Below are positions 1 through 5,860 of a DNA stretch of 6,337 nt, in pieces. The position numbers and the translations under genes are program-made. A model generated the notes under the pieces. That model saw only the letters and a list, made by a program, of their open reading frames with translations. It had not been told where the DNA came from and searched no databases. The stretch is from positions 1 to 6,337 of the forward strand of contig CADBRF010000122.1 in the NCBI GenBank assembly GCA_902796975.1, in the 5' to 3' direction. Numbering within the stretch: position 1 is the stretch's first letter; every line of letters begins with the position of its first letter. Origin of the DNA: an uncultured Coriobacteriaceae bacterium. GTDB lineage: Bacteria; Actinomycetota; Coriobacteriia; Coriobacteriales; QAMH01.

Positions 1-108
1 GCATGTGGCATAGGCATCTGCCTTTCCTGTGTCGTGGATACAACTGAAGGCCGCAAGCGCTGCTGTGCCGATGGCCCCGTCTTCGATGCATCGGAGGTGA
101 TTTGGTAA
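1..108 (+). CDS. pyrK: PyrK, dihydroorotate dehydrogenase B electron transfer subunit (3' end only)
   Basis: Only the last 35 codons are in the window; the gene begins upstream. The tail reads ACGIGICLSC at its start and CADGPVF near the end, giving cysteines at partial residues 2, 7, 10 and 22. This is the C-x4-C-x2-C-x11-C pattern that holds the [2Fe-2S] cluster in PyrK. A second cysteine lies at 21, next to the expected ligand. From family knowledge, PyrK carries FAD and the iron-sulfur cluster, and passes electrons from the PyrD FMN to NAD+ in the cytoplasmic PyrK2PyrD2 complex. The stop codon TAA (106-108) overlaps the pyrD ATG by one base, so the two subunits are probably translationally coupled. 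The cysteine pattern plus the pyrD neighbour make the call firm despite the short fragment. Confidence -1.
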   Translation, partial: ACGIGICLSCVVDTTEGRKRCCADGPVFDASEVIW

Positions 109-1025
109 TGACCGAGCCAAACCTCGCCGTCAATCTGGGCGGGCTTGCCATGAAGAATCCTGTGACAGTTGCCAGCGGCACATTCGCGCCGGGGCGCACC
201 TTTCTCGATTTCTTCGACCTTTCCGAGCTCGGAGCGCTTACGAGCAAGGGAGTCTCTATCGAGCCCTGGGCGGGTAACGATGCCCCTCGAATTGCCGAAA
301 CTGCCGGTGGCATGCTCAACTGCATCGGGCTGCAGAATCCCGGCGTCGAGGGCTTCTGCGCCACGTATCTCAAGTTTATGCGGAGCCAGGGCACACCGCT
401 CATTATCAACGTGGTTGGTCATGGAGTTCAGGAATATCCGCAGGTCATTGCCCGATTGGAGCAGGAAGAGGGCATTTCCGCATACGAGGTCAATATCAGC
501 TGCCCCAATGTGGCAGAAGGTGGACGTACCTTTGCTGAAGACCCGGCAAAGGCAGCTGAGGTTACTCGTCTATGCCGTGCCGAAACCAAGAAGCCGCTCT
601 TTCTCAAGCTCACGCCAAACGTCACCGATATCGGCGAGATTGCCAAGGCCGTTGAATCCGAGGGCGCTGATGCAGTGAGCCTCATCAACACGGTTGTTGG
701 CATGGCTATTGATGCCAAGAGGCGCAAGCCCGTGCTTTCCCATGTCGTGGGCGGCCTGTCTGGCCCTGCTGTCAAACCCATTGCCCTTGCAAAGGTCTGG
801 GCTGTGCATCAGGCAGTGCAGATTCCCATTCTCGGTATGGGTGGTATTGCGACGGGGGAGGATGCTGTCGAATTCATGCTGGCAGGTGCGACTGCAGTTG
901 CGGTTGGCACAGCGAGCTTTATCAATCCCACGGCGAGCGTCGATGTCATCAAGGGCATTGCCGCGTTCTGCGAAGCCGAAGGCGTAAAAGATGTAAACGA
1001 TCTCATTGGAGCATTGGAGGTCTGA
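108..1025 (+). CDS. pyrD: PyrD, dihydroorotate dehydrogenase catalytic subunit, class 1B (NAD+ type)
   Basis: This is a complete protein of 305 residues, normal for class 1B PyrD. It oxidises dihydroorotate to orotate on FMN, the fourth step of UMP synthesis, and hands electrons to PyrK. Visible motifs are NCIGLQNPG at 71-79, NISCPN at 129-134 with the active-site base at Cys132 (class 1 enzymes use Cys, class 2 Ser), LKLTPN at 166-171, and the FMN phosphate-binding part around GMGGI (243-247) and VGT (266-268). No N-terminal membrane helix is present, consistent with a soluble class 1 enzyme. I chose ATG 108 because GGAGGTGA (93-100) lies 7 bases upstream. An in-frame TTG at 102 would add only two residues and sits too close to that site. 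The start overlaps the pyrK stop by one base, and pyrF follows after 5 bases, so this is an operon. Confidence -1.
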   Translation: MTEPNLAVNLGGLAMKNPVTVASGTFAPGRTFLDFFDLSELGALTSKGVSIEPWAGNDAPRIAETAGGMLNCIGLQNPGVEGFCATYLKFMRSQGTPLIINVVGHGVQEYPQVIARLEQEEGISAYEVNISCPNVAEGGRTFAEDPAKAAEVTRLCRAETKKPLFLKLTPNVTDIGEIAKAVESEGADAVSLINTVVGMAIDAKRRKPVLSHVVGGLSGPAVKPIALAKVWAVHQAVQIPILGMGGIATGEDAVEFMLAGATAVAVGTASFINPTASVDVIKGIAAFCEAEGVKDVNDLIGALEV

Positions 1026-1030
1026 TAGCT

Positions 1031-1750
1031 ATGAGTTGGAGAGAAGAACCTGAGGCGGCACGTATCATTGTCGCCCTCGATTGCGCACCAGATGAAGCTC
1101 TCGACTTGGGCGAGCAGCTTGCGGGACATGCGCGCTGGATAAAGATCGGCATGACACTCTACTACGCGGTTGGCCCTGCCATAGTACGCCAGTTCCACAA
1201 GCTCGGGTTCCGCGTGTTTCTCGATTTGAAGCTGCACGATATCCCGCATCAGGTTTCAGGTGCTGCTGCATCTCTTGCCCGCGCAGGGGCAGACCTCATC
1301 ACCGTGCATGCTGATGGTGGTGTCGACATGATGACGTCCGCCATGAAAGGAGTGAAACGCGGCGCGGAAGAAGCGGGGCTTGCAGTTCCCGCCGTGTGTG
1401 GAATTACGGTTCTCACGAGCATGGACGATGCGGCGCTGGCATCAATTGGCGTTCCTGATGCTCCGCTCGTGCAAGTCAAACGCCTTGCCACTTTGGCGCG
1501 TGAATCTGGCTTGAACGGTGTCGTGTGCTCTCCGCAAGAGGCAGCTGCCATGCGTGATCTTCTTGGAGAAGATGCCATGATCGTCACGCCAGGTGTTCGT
1601 CCCGCAGGAGCTGCCTTGGGCGATCAGAGCCGCGTGGCGACGCCCGCGGAGGCGTTTGCTGCAGGCGCTTCGCATCTTGTGATCGGCCGTCCCATCACTC
1701 GCGCGGAGAATCCGGTCGAAGCGTTCGAGGATATTGTCGCAAGCCTGTAA
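1031..1750 (+). CDS. pyrF: PyrF, orotidine 5'-phosphate decarboxylase
   Basis: This 239-residue protein has the length of the short bacterial PyrF group. It decarboxylates OMP to UMP, the last step of de novo pyrimidine synthesis, in the cytoplasm. The family signature is intact: FLDLKLHDIP at 63-72 supplies the charged catalytic network Asp65-Lys67-Asp70, with Lys38 in WIKIG as the usual additional lysine. Near the C-terminus, TPGVR (186-190) and VIGRPI (217-222) form the phosphate-binding end of the TIM barrel. ATG 1031 is preceded by GGAGG (1016-1020) with a 10-base spacer, a little long but convincing. It starts 5 bases after the pyrD stop and is the last gene of the pyrimidine cluster here. 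A 252-base non-coding gap follows. In other actinobacteria pyrF is also found directly upstream of mihF (family knowledge). Confidence -1.
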   Translation: MSWREEPEAARIIVALDCAPDEALDLGEQLAGHARWIKIGMTLYYAVGPAIVRQFHKLGFRVFLDLKLHDIPHQVSGAAASLARAGADLITVHADGGVDMMTSAMKGVKRGAEEAGLAVPAVCGITVLTSMDDAALASIGVPDAPLVQVKRLATLARESGLNGVVCSPQEAAAMRDLLGEDAMIVTPGVRPAGAALGDQSRVATPAEAFAAGASHLVIGRPITRAENPVEAFEDIVASL

Positions 1751-1813
1751 TGACTGCTAGATTGACACGTATACAGACGTTTGTGTGAACTTGTTTACGT
1801 ATTTTCATGCACG

Positions 1814-1849
1814 GAATACCACGTTTGGGCGGATTTGCAACTGGTATTC
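1814..1849. repeat. Inverted repeat, 8-base perfect arms, downstream of pyrF
   Basis: GAATACCA (1814-1821) is matched exactly by its reverse complement TGGTATTC (1842-1849) across a 20-base loop. With one bulged C (1822) the stem can continue by GTT (1823-1825) against AAC (1839-1841). No run of T follows the right arm, so it does not look like a standard intrinsic terminator. It could be an operator, an mRNA 3' stabilising hairpin, or chance. The repeat itself is plain in the sequence; its function is unknown. Confidence -1.
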
Positions 1850-1886
1850 ACCATCTGCGGCTAAAATGAGTTCAATTTCCATCATT

Positions 1887-1896
1887 TTCACGTGAA
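1887..1896. promoter_or_regulatory. Perfect 10-base palindrome TTCACGTGAA, candidate operator
   Basis: TTCACGTGAA is its own reverse complement. It lies just upstream of the extended -10 candidate for mihF (1922-1930). Its left part overlaps a second inverted repeat, AAAATGA (1863-1869) against TCATTTT (1882-1888). A perfect palindrome roughly 30 to 45 bases upstream of a promoter element is a typical place for a dimeric regulator, but I do not recognise the site as belonging to any named regulator. Low confidence as a functional operator. Confidence -1.
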
Positions 1897-1907
1897 TTGA
1901 GCGTGAG

Positions 1908-1939
1908 TTTGAGTTCGCAGCTGCTAGAATTTGAGTTCG
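1908..1939 (+). repeat. Direct repeat TTTGAGTTCG x2, 22-base period, flanking the mihF -10
   Basis: TTTGAGTTCG occurs exactly at 1908-1917 and again at 1930-1939. The start-to-start distance is 22 bases, about two turns of B-DNA. A shorter copy of the core, TGAGTTC, lies at 1867-1873, about four turns further upstream. The second long copy immediately follows, and shares one base with, the -10 candidate TAGAAT (1925-1930). Same-face spacing around a promoter suggests a protein binding site, possibly for autoregulation, but this is inference. The repetition is certain; its function is not. Confidence -1.
1922..1930 (+). promoter_or_regulatory. Candidate extended -10 promoter for mihF-gmk-rpoZ
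   Basis: TGCTAGAAT fits the extended -10 pattern TGnTAnAAT (TGnTATAAT consensus with one mismatch). A weak -35 candidate GTGAGT (1903-1908) sits at a 16-base spacer, and extended -10 promoters tolerate a poor -35. The predicted start would be near 1937, giving an untranslated leader of about 65 bases before the mihF ATG at 2003. The AT-rich spacer after the pyr genes is the natural place for this promoter. A perfect TTGACA at 1762-1767 is also present, but no good -10 lies at the right distance from it. Confidence -1.
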
Positions 1940-2002
1940 TAATCATTATTGTAAAAGTGTTGTTTCAGATGCAGGTCTAACAAACGATCAGGGAGGCACA
2001 TT

Positions 2003-2314
2003 ATGGCTTTGCCCAAGCTTACCGACGAACAGAGAAGGGAAGCTCTCGAGAAGGCCGCTCAATCTCGACGCGAGCGCGCCGAGCTCCGTGTGAAAATCAA
2101 GAATGGCGAAGTTTCCATTGCGGATGTTCTCGCCGATACAGATAATCCGATTGTCGCCCGTATGAAGGTCTCGATGCTCATCGAGTCGCTTCCTGGCTAT
2201 GGCAAGGCCAAGGCAACCAAGCTCATGGAGGAACTCGAGATTTCTCCGTCCCGCCGTGTCAAGGGACTGGGCACTCGTCAACGTGAGGAGTTGCTTGAGC
2301 GTCTTGGCAACTAA
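2003..2314 (+). CDS. mihF: MihF, actinobacterial-type integration host factor
   Basis: The protein has 103 residues, the usual size for this family. It is a small basic DNA-binding nucleoid protein restricted mainly to Actinobacteria and unrelated in fold to E. coli IHF/HU. The N-terminal half (about 5-45) reads as charged helices, starting MALPKLTDEQ, very like mycobacterial mIHF as I recall it. Residues 53-80 form the helix-two-turns-helix DNA-binding unit, with the turn SLPGYGKAKA at 62-71 before TKLMEELEI. A basic tail follows (RRVKGLGTRQ at 84-93). ATG 2003 has a strong ribosome site, GGGAGG (1991-1996), 6 bases upstream. The family bends and compacts DNA and, in mycobacteria and Streptomyces, affects global transcription (established knowledge). 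It leads the mihF-gmk-rpoZ cluster, a gene order conserved among actinobacteria, and its end overlaps the likely start of gmk. Confidence -1.
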   Translation: MALPKLTDEQRREALEKAAQSRRERAELRVKIKNGEVSIADVLADTDNPIVARMKVSMLIESLPGYGKAKATKLMEELEISPSRRVKGLGTRQREELLERLGN

Positions 2315-2885
2315 GAGTTCTGGTACCCTTTTTGTTATTTCTGGACCGGCAGGTGCTGGCAAGGGGACCCTTGTGGGCCGCCTTGTGAAGTGCCTGCCTT
2401 CTGTTTGGGTCTCTACTTCGGCTACCACGCGTGCTCCCCGGGGTACGGAGCAAAACGGCGTGGAGTATTTCTTCTATACAACCGAGCAGTTTGAAGACAT
2501 GATCGCCCATGACCAGTTCCTAGAATGGGCGCACGTCCACAATAACTACTACGGCACACCCGTGCTCCCCATCCGCGAACATCTCGACAGTGGTGATGAC
2601 GTTATCCTGGAGATTGACGTCCAGGGAGCATTGCAGGTGCGTGACCGTTTTCCCGAGGCTCATCTCATCTTCATCGCACCTCCCGACATGGAAACGCTGG
2701 AGAGCCGCCTGCGTGGCAGGGGAACGGATTCTGAGGATTCCATACAGACCCGCCTTGCCAATGCAGTAGGGGAAATGGAAGTCTCCAAGGACTATGACCG
2801 AATCATTGTGAACGATGACCTTGACAGAGCTACCGAAGAGCTCGTCAACGTAGTACAATCATTTGTCAGCTCTGAAAGAGATTAG
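2304..2885 (+). CDS. gmk: Gmk, guanylate kinase
   Basis: This cytoplasmic enzyme phosphorylates GMP (and dGMP) with ATP to GDP, feeding GTP and dGTP pools. With the TTG start at 2304 it has 193 residues, close to the usual 190-210. Motifs from that start are the P-loop GPAGAGKG at 14-21, the GMP-binding part from VSTSATTRAPRG (36-47) through GVEYFF (52-57) and YYGTP (82-86), EIDVQG (103-108), and the lid RLRGRG (135-140) running to RL (150-151). No ATG fits. TTG 2304 (MATKSSGTLF) is preferred because the conserved fold begins at residue 9; it overlaps mihF by 11 bases. GAGGAG (2285-2290) lies 13 bases upstream, rather far. TTG 2295 would be only 4 bases from that site. GTG 2283 is also possible. 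The reading frame and function are certain; the exact start is not. Coupling to mihF translation is likely. Confidence -1.
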   Translation: MATKSSGTLFVISGPAGAGKGTLVGRLVKCLPSVWVSTSATTRAPRGTEQNGVEYFFYTTEQFEDMIAHDQFLEWAHVHNNYYGTPVLPIREHLDSGDDVILEIDVQGALQVRDRFPEAHLIFIAPPDMETLESRLRGRGTDSEDSIQTRLANAVGEMEVSKDYDRIIVNDDLDRATEELVNVVQSFVSSERD

Positions 2886-2913
2886 TACTACCAGCTTTAA
2901 GGAGAACCTATAT

Positions 2914-3186
2914 ATGTCTATCGTGGAACCGCGTATCGACACGCTGCTTGAGAAGACCAACGACGACAAGTTTCTGCTGTGCTCTCTTGCGTCCAAGCGC
3001 GCACGCGACATTAACGATATGATGCGCGGTCAGCATGACCGTGCTGTCGAGCGTCAATCCGTCAGCGAGATTGCCGCATTCGCCGGTCGCAATCCGCTTT
3101 CCCTTGCTATGGAGGAGATTGCCCGCGGTGAGATTTCCTACGATAAGGAAGTCTTCAAGAAAGACAGCGACGACGAAGAGAACTAG
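2914..3186 (+). CDS. rpoZ: RpoZ, RNA polymerase omega subunit
   Basis: The 90-residue protein matches the small size of omega. Omega binds the beta-prime subunit and helps assemble and stabilise RNA polymerase. Conserved parts are the N-terminal helix region with LLEKTNDDKFLL (11-22) and the ASKRARDIN block (26-34), then NPLSLAMEEIARGEI (60-74), the classic second omega motif. The tail is acidic (DSDDEEN at 84-90). I chose ATG 2914 because AAGGAG (2899-2904) lies 9 bases upstream, and the protein then begins MSIVEPRIDT, similar in shape to other omegas. An in-frame TTG at 2863 inside gmk would add 17 unconserved residues and is unlikely. The gene starts 28 bases after gmk, in the conserved gmk-rpoZ order. 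A -10-like TACAAT at 2854-2859 lies just upstream but lacks a good -35. Confidence -1.
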   Translation: MSIVEPRIDTLLEKTNDDKFLLCSLASKRARDINDMMRGQHDRAVERQSVSEIAAFAGRNPLSLAMEEIARGEISYDKEVFKKDSDDEEN

Positions 3187-3196
3187 GTTTTAGCCT

Positions 3197-4399
3197 GTGT
3201 ACGAACGCGTTTGCCTCGTTCATTATCATGAAATTGGCCTCAAGGGCCGCAATAGAGCAAATTTCGAGCACCGTCTCCTGTCTAACATGGAGGCGGCGCT
3301 TTGCGATTATCCGGTTAGAAGCTGCGAGCGCATCTCCGGGCATTTGCTCGTCGATCTTGAGGATTCGTCCGCTGTTGACGAGGTGGCGGACCTTCTCCTC
3401 CAGATGCCTGGTGTTGCCCGCGTTTCCCGCGCCTGGCGGACCGCGCGCGACCCTCAAGAATACTGTCATGCTGCAGAACTTGCCCTCATGGACAACGGCC
3501 CCTTTGAGACCTTCAAGGTCAACGCACGGCGGAGCAATACGGATTACGAAATTGATTCGATGCAGCTCAACCAGCTTGTCGGCGCACACCTCTGCGAGTT
3601 TGCGCCTGACAAGAAGGTCAAGATGAAGCACCCCGATGTCGAGGTGCATGTCGATGTGGTGCAGGGTAGCGTCTACGTCTACAGCAGGTCAGACCGTGGC
3701 GTTGGCGGTTTGCCTGTGGGCACGGCTGGCAAGGTCGTGAGTCTTATCTCGGGTGGCATCGACAGCCCCGTCGCAACCTGGCGCATCATGAAGCGCGGTG
3801 CAGTCGTGGTTGGCGTTCATTTTTCCGGAAGGCCGCAGACGAGTGATGCCAGCGAATATGTGGTCGATGACCTCGCTCACGCACTCGAACCCGCTGGAGG
3901 CATCGGCCGCATCTATTCCGTTGACTTTGGCGATTACCAGCGGGCCATCGCGAGCTCCTGTCCTCCTCAGCTCCGCATCATCCTCTATCGCCGTCTGATG
4001 TTCAGAGTGGCAGAGCGCATCGCCCGTATCGAGAAGGCAAAGGCACTGGTCACTGGTGAATCTCTCGGTCAGGTGGCAAGCCAGACGCTCGATAACATCA
4101 ACACGGTCAACAGCGTGGTTTCGCTTCCGGTCTTGCGCCCGCTCATCGGCTCTGACAAGGTCGAGATTGTCGAGACGGCAGAGCGCATCGGCACCTTCGA
4201 GATTTCTTCTCGCCCGGCTGAAGACTGCTGCACGCTCTTCATGCCTCGTTCACCAGAGACCCACGCTCACATCGGTCAGTGCGAAGAGGCGGAGAAGGAT
4301 TTTCCCATCGACCAGTGGGTTGACGAGATTATCGAGAATCTTGAGTGGAAAGACTATCCCTGCCCGACCTATCATGCCCCCGGCAAGTTCAGGAAGTAA
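3197..4399 (+). CDS. thiI: ThiI, tRNA uracil-4-sulfurtransferase, rhodanese-less form
   Basis: ThiI activates U8 of tRNA with ATP and replaces its oxygen with sulfur to give 4-thiouridine; in many bacteria it also supplies sulfur for the thiamine thiazole. The 400 residues match the short (Bacillus-like) form. HEIGLKGRN (11-19) marks the N-terminal ferredoxin-like part, followed by the THUMP region up to about 165. The PP-loop SGGIDSPVA lies at 185-193, then TGESLGQVASQTLDNI at 286-301. A conserved cysteine region, RPAEDCCTLF, sits at 339-348 with Cys344 and Cys345. There is no C-terminal rhodanese domain as in the roughly 480-residue E. coli protein. No CxxC iron-sulfur motif is visible. The GTG start at 3197 is needed to keep HEIGLKGRN, since the next ATG is codon 31. 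The upstream ribosome site is poor (AGG at 3185-3187 only). It starts 10 bases after rpoZ, so it probably shares its transcript. Confidence -1.
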   Translation: MYERVCLVHYHEIGLKGRNRANFEHRLLSNMEAALCDYPVRSCERISGHLLVDLEDSSAVDEVADLLLQMPGVARVSRAWRTARDPQEYCHAAELALMDNGPFETFKVNARRSNTDYEIDSMQLNQLVGAHLCEFAPDKKVKMKHPDVEVHVDVVQGSVYVYSRSDRGVGGLPVGTAGKVVSLISGGIDSPVATWRIMKRGAVVVGVHFSGRPQTSDASEYVVDDLAHALEPAGGIGRIYSVDFGDYQRAIASSCPPQLRIILYRRLMFRVAERIARIEKAKALVTGESLGQVASQTLDNINTVNSVVSLPVLRPLIGSDKVEIVETAERIGTFEISSRPAEDCCTLFMPRSPETHAHIGQCEEAEKDFPIDQWVDEIIENLEWKDYPCPTYHAPGKFRK

Positions 4400-4401
4400 C
4401 T

Positions 4402-5364
4402 ATGGCGCTCAGTGAAACGCGTGTTTCCCTTCCAGACGGAATTGACCGGCTCGCCCTTTGCGGGCCCGAGGACACGATTTTCCGCAAGGTGGAAGACCAG
4501 TTCGGCGTTCATGTGAAGTTCGGGTCAGATGTAATTATCGTGCGCGGATCTGCTGCTGATGTCGCAACGGTTGGCAGTCTCATGGCAGACCTCATCGATA
4601 TTGTCAGCCGCGGTGGCCAGCCTACTCTTGATGACGTGCGCCGGTCTATAGAGATTCTGCGTACATCCAAATACTCGCCGGCGGAGCTCCGTAAGGATGT
4701 CCTCTACTCCTATCGCGGCAAGTCTATCCGGCCGAAATCCGCAGGCCAAAAGCAGTACGTGGACGCCATTCGCGAGAATGTCATCACTTTTGGCATAGGG
4801 CCCGCTGGCACGGGAAAGACCTATCTTGCCATGGCCATGGCGCTCGCTGGCCTCCAACGCAAGGAGTACAGTCGCATCGTCCTGACCCGTCCCGTGGTGG
4901 AAGCAGGCGAGAATCTCGGGTTTCTACCCGGAACGCTCGATGAGAAGGTCGACCCATATGTGCGTCCGCTCTACGACGCCCTCTTCGATATGACCAACTT
5001 CGAGCATGGCAACCAACTCATCGAAAACGGCACCATCGAGATTGCGCCGCTCGCCTTCATGCGCGGCCGCACATTCAACGACGCTTTCATCATCCTTGAC
5101 GAGGCACAGAACACGACTCCCGAGCAGATGAAGATGTTCCTCACACGTCTGGGATTCGGTTCCAAGATGATCGTGACGGGCGACGTAACCCAGCTCGATC
5201 TGCCCCATGGGGTTTCAGGCCTGAGAAGCGTGCGGCCCATTCTTGAGGGCATTGAAGATATAGCGTTCGTGGATCTTACGAGTGCTGATGTCGCCCGGAA
5301 CACGCTGGTCACACGCATCGTCAAGGCGTACGATGCAGCTGAGCACGCGGTAAGTGGCCAATAG
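4402..5364 (+). CDS. phoH: PhoH-family ATPase (PhoH/PhoL)
   Basis: This is a predicted cytoplasmic P-loop ATPase of 320 residues, within the 310-350 range of chromosomal PhoH-like proteins. An N-terminal KH-like RNA-binding region spans about 15-67 (GVHVKFGSDVIIVRGS at 35-50). The ATPase domain has Walker A GPAGTGKT at 133-140, LTRPVVEAGENLGFLPG at 161-177, Walker B FIILDEAQN at 229-237, and MIVTGDVTQLDLP (256-268) as the sensor part, as in superfamily 1 helicase-like folds. The precise role is unsettled; family members have been linked to RNA handling, ribosome maturation with YbeY, and phosphate starvation. ATG 4402 lies 2 bases after the thiI stop, with AGGAAG (4391-4396) 5 bases upstream inside the thiI end. 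An earlier GTG at 4345 would overlap thiI by 55 bases and adds nothing conserved. It is followed by ybeY, its standard partner gene. Confidence -1.
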   Translation: MALSETRVSLPDGIDRLALCGPEDTIFRKVEDQFGVHVKFGSDVIIVRGSAADVATVGSLMADLIDIVSRGGQPTLDDVRRSIEILRTSKYSPAELRKDVLYSYRGKSIRPKSAGQKQYVDAIRENVITFGIGPAGTGKTYLAMAMALAGLQRKEYSRIVLTRPVVEAGENLGFLPGTLDEKVDPYVRPLYDALFDMTNFEHGNQLIENGTIEIAPLAFMRGRTFNDAFIILDEAQNTTPEQMKMFLTRLGFGSKMIVTGDVTQLDLPHGVSGLRSVRPILEGIEDIAFVDLTSADVARNTLVTRIVKAYDAAEHAVSGQ

Positions 5365-5404
5365 GGTCTTTCTGCTGCGTAAAACCAAGGAGAGAAGAGG
5401 AGCC

Positions 5405-5860
5405 ATGAAGGTTTCCGTTGACATTCGAGGCGGGGAGAAGTCCTGGGACCCCGCTGCAATAGAAAAGCTCGCGGTGTTCGCTCTCGGGCACATGGGCGTT
5501 CCTGAAGGGTGCGAGGTATCCGTGAGCCTCGTGAGCGTAGAAGAAATCCACGAGCTCAACCGCGAGTATCGAGGGATTGACCGACCCACTGACGTGCTCT
5601 CGTTCGAGTGCGATAGCCCCTGGGACGCAGATCCAGACGACGAGGAGATCGCCATCGGCGATGTCGTCATCGCTCCCGATGTGGTCGAAGCACAGCGCGC
5701 CCAGTACGGCACCACCTTCGAGCAGGAAGCTTCTCTCATGCTCGTTCATTCTATCCTTCACCTGCTCGGCTATGACCACATGGAAGAAGAAGAGGCCGAG
5801 GAGATGGAGGCAAAGGAGAAGGAGATTCTCGACGCCTATGGTCTCACGGGAGTGCGCTGA
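5405..5860 (+). CDS. ybeY: YbeY, endoribonuclease for 16S rRNA maturation
   Basis: The 151-residue protein has the family's normal length. It is a zinc-dependent single-strand endoribonuclease taking part in 16S rRNA 3'-end processing and 70S ribosome quality control. The metal site is complete: HSILHLLGYDH at 115-125 gives His115, His119 and His125 (H-x3-H-x5-H). The upstream conserved strands are also present: RPTDVLSFE (60-68) and IGDVVIAP (84-91). The stretch 127-140 is strongly acidic (EEEEAEEMEAKEKE), as is common between the metal site and the C-terminus. I chose ATG 5405, preceded by AAGGAG (5387-5392), 12 bases away, and GAGGAG (5397-5402), which alone would be too close. A GTG at 5354 in frame would add 17 basic unconserved residues without a ribosome site. 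It lies 40 bases after phoH, and its stop overlaps the dgkA start by one base. Confidence -1.
   Translation: MKVSVDIRGGEKSWDPAAIEKLAVFALGHMGVPEGCEVSVSLVSVEEIHELNREYRGIDRPTDVLSFECDSPWDADPDDEEIAIGDVVIAPDVVEAQRAQYGTTFEQEASLMLVHSILHLLGYDHMEEEEAEEMEAKEKEILDAYGLTGVR

Noticed and set aside
1762..1790. Perfect -35 TTGACA (1762-1767) just after pyrF
   Set aside because: The best -10 at a proper distance is TGTGAA (1784-1789), only 3 of 6 matches, so the promoter is not convincing.
1767..1805. ACGTA...TACGT followed by ATTTT as a pyrF terminator
   Set aside because: The stem is only 5 bases with a 24-base loop and a weak T-run; too poor to call.
2199..2303. Upstream ATG (2199) as the gmk start
   Set aside because: It would overlap mihF by 116 bases and add 35 residues that are only the out-of-frame reading of mihF.
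1988..2428. Minus-strand open frame of 146 codons opposite mihF and gmk
   Set aside because: Both plus-strand genes are clear family members; the antisense translation matches nothing I recognise.
2821..2859. TTGACA (2821-2826) and TACAAT (2854-2859) as an internal promoter for rpoZ
   Set aside because: The spacer is 27 bases, far outside the 16-18 range, and the TACAAT has no good -35 at the right place. TACAAT alone might still give weak transcription.
3155..3649. Minus-strand open frame of 164 codons opposite thiI
   Set aside because: It shadows the well-supported thiI N-terminal region and has no recognisable motif.
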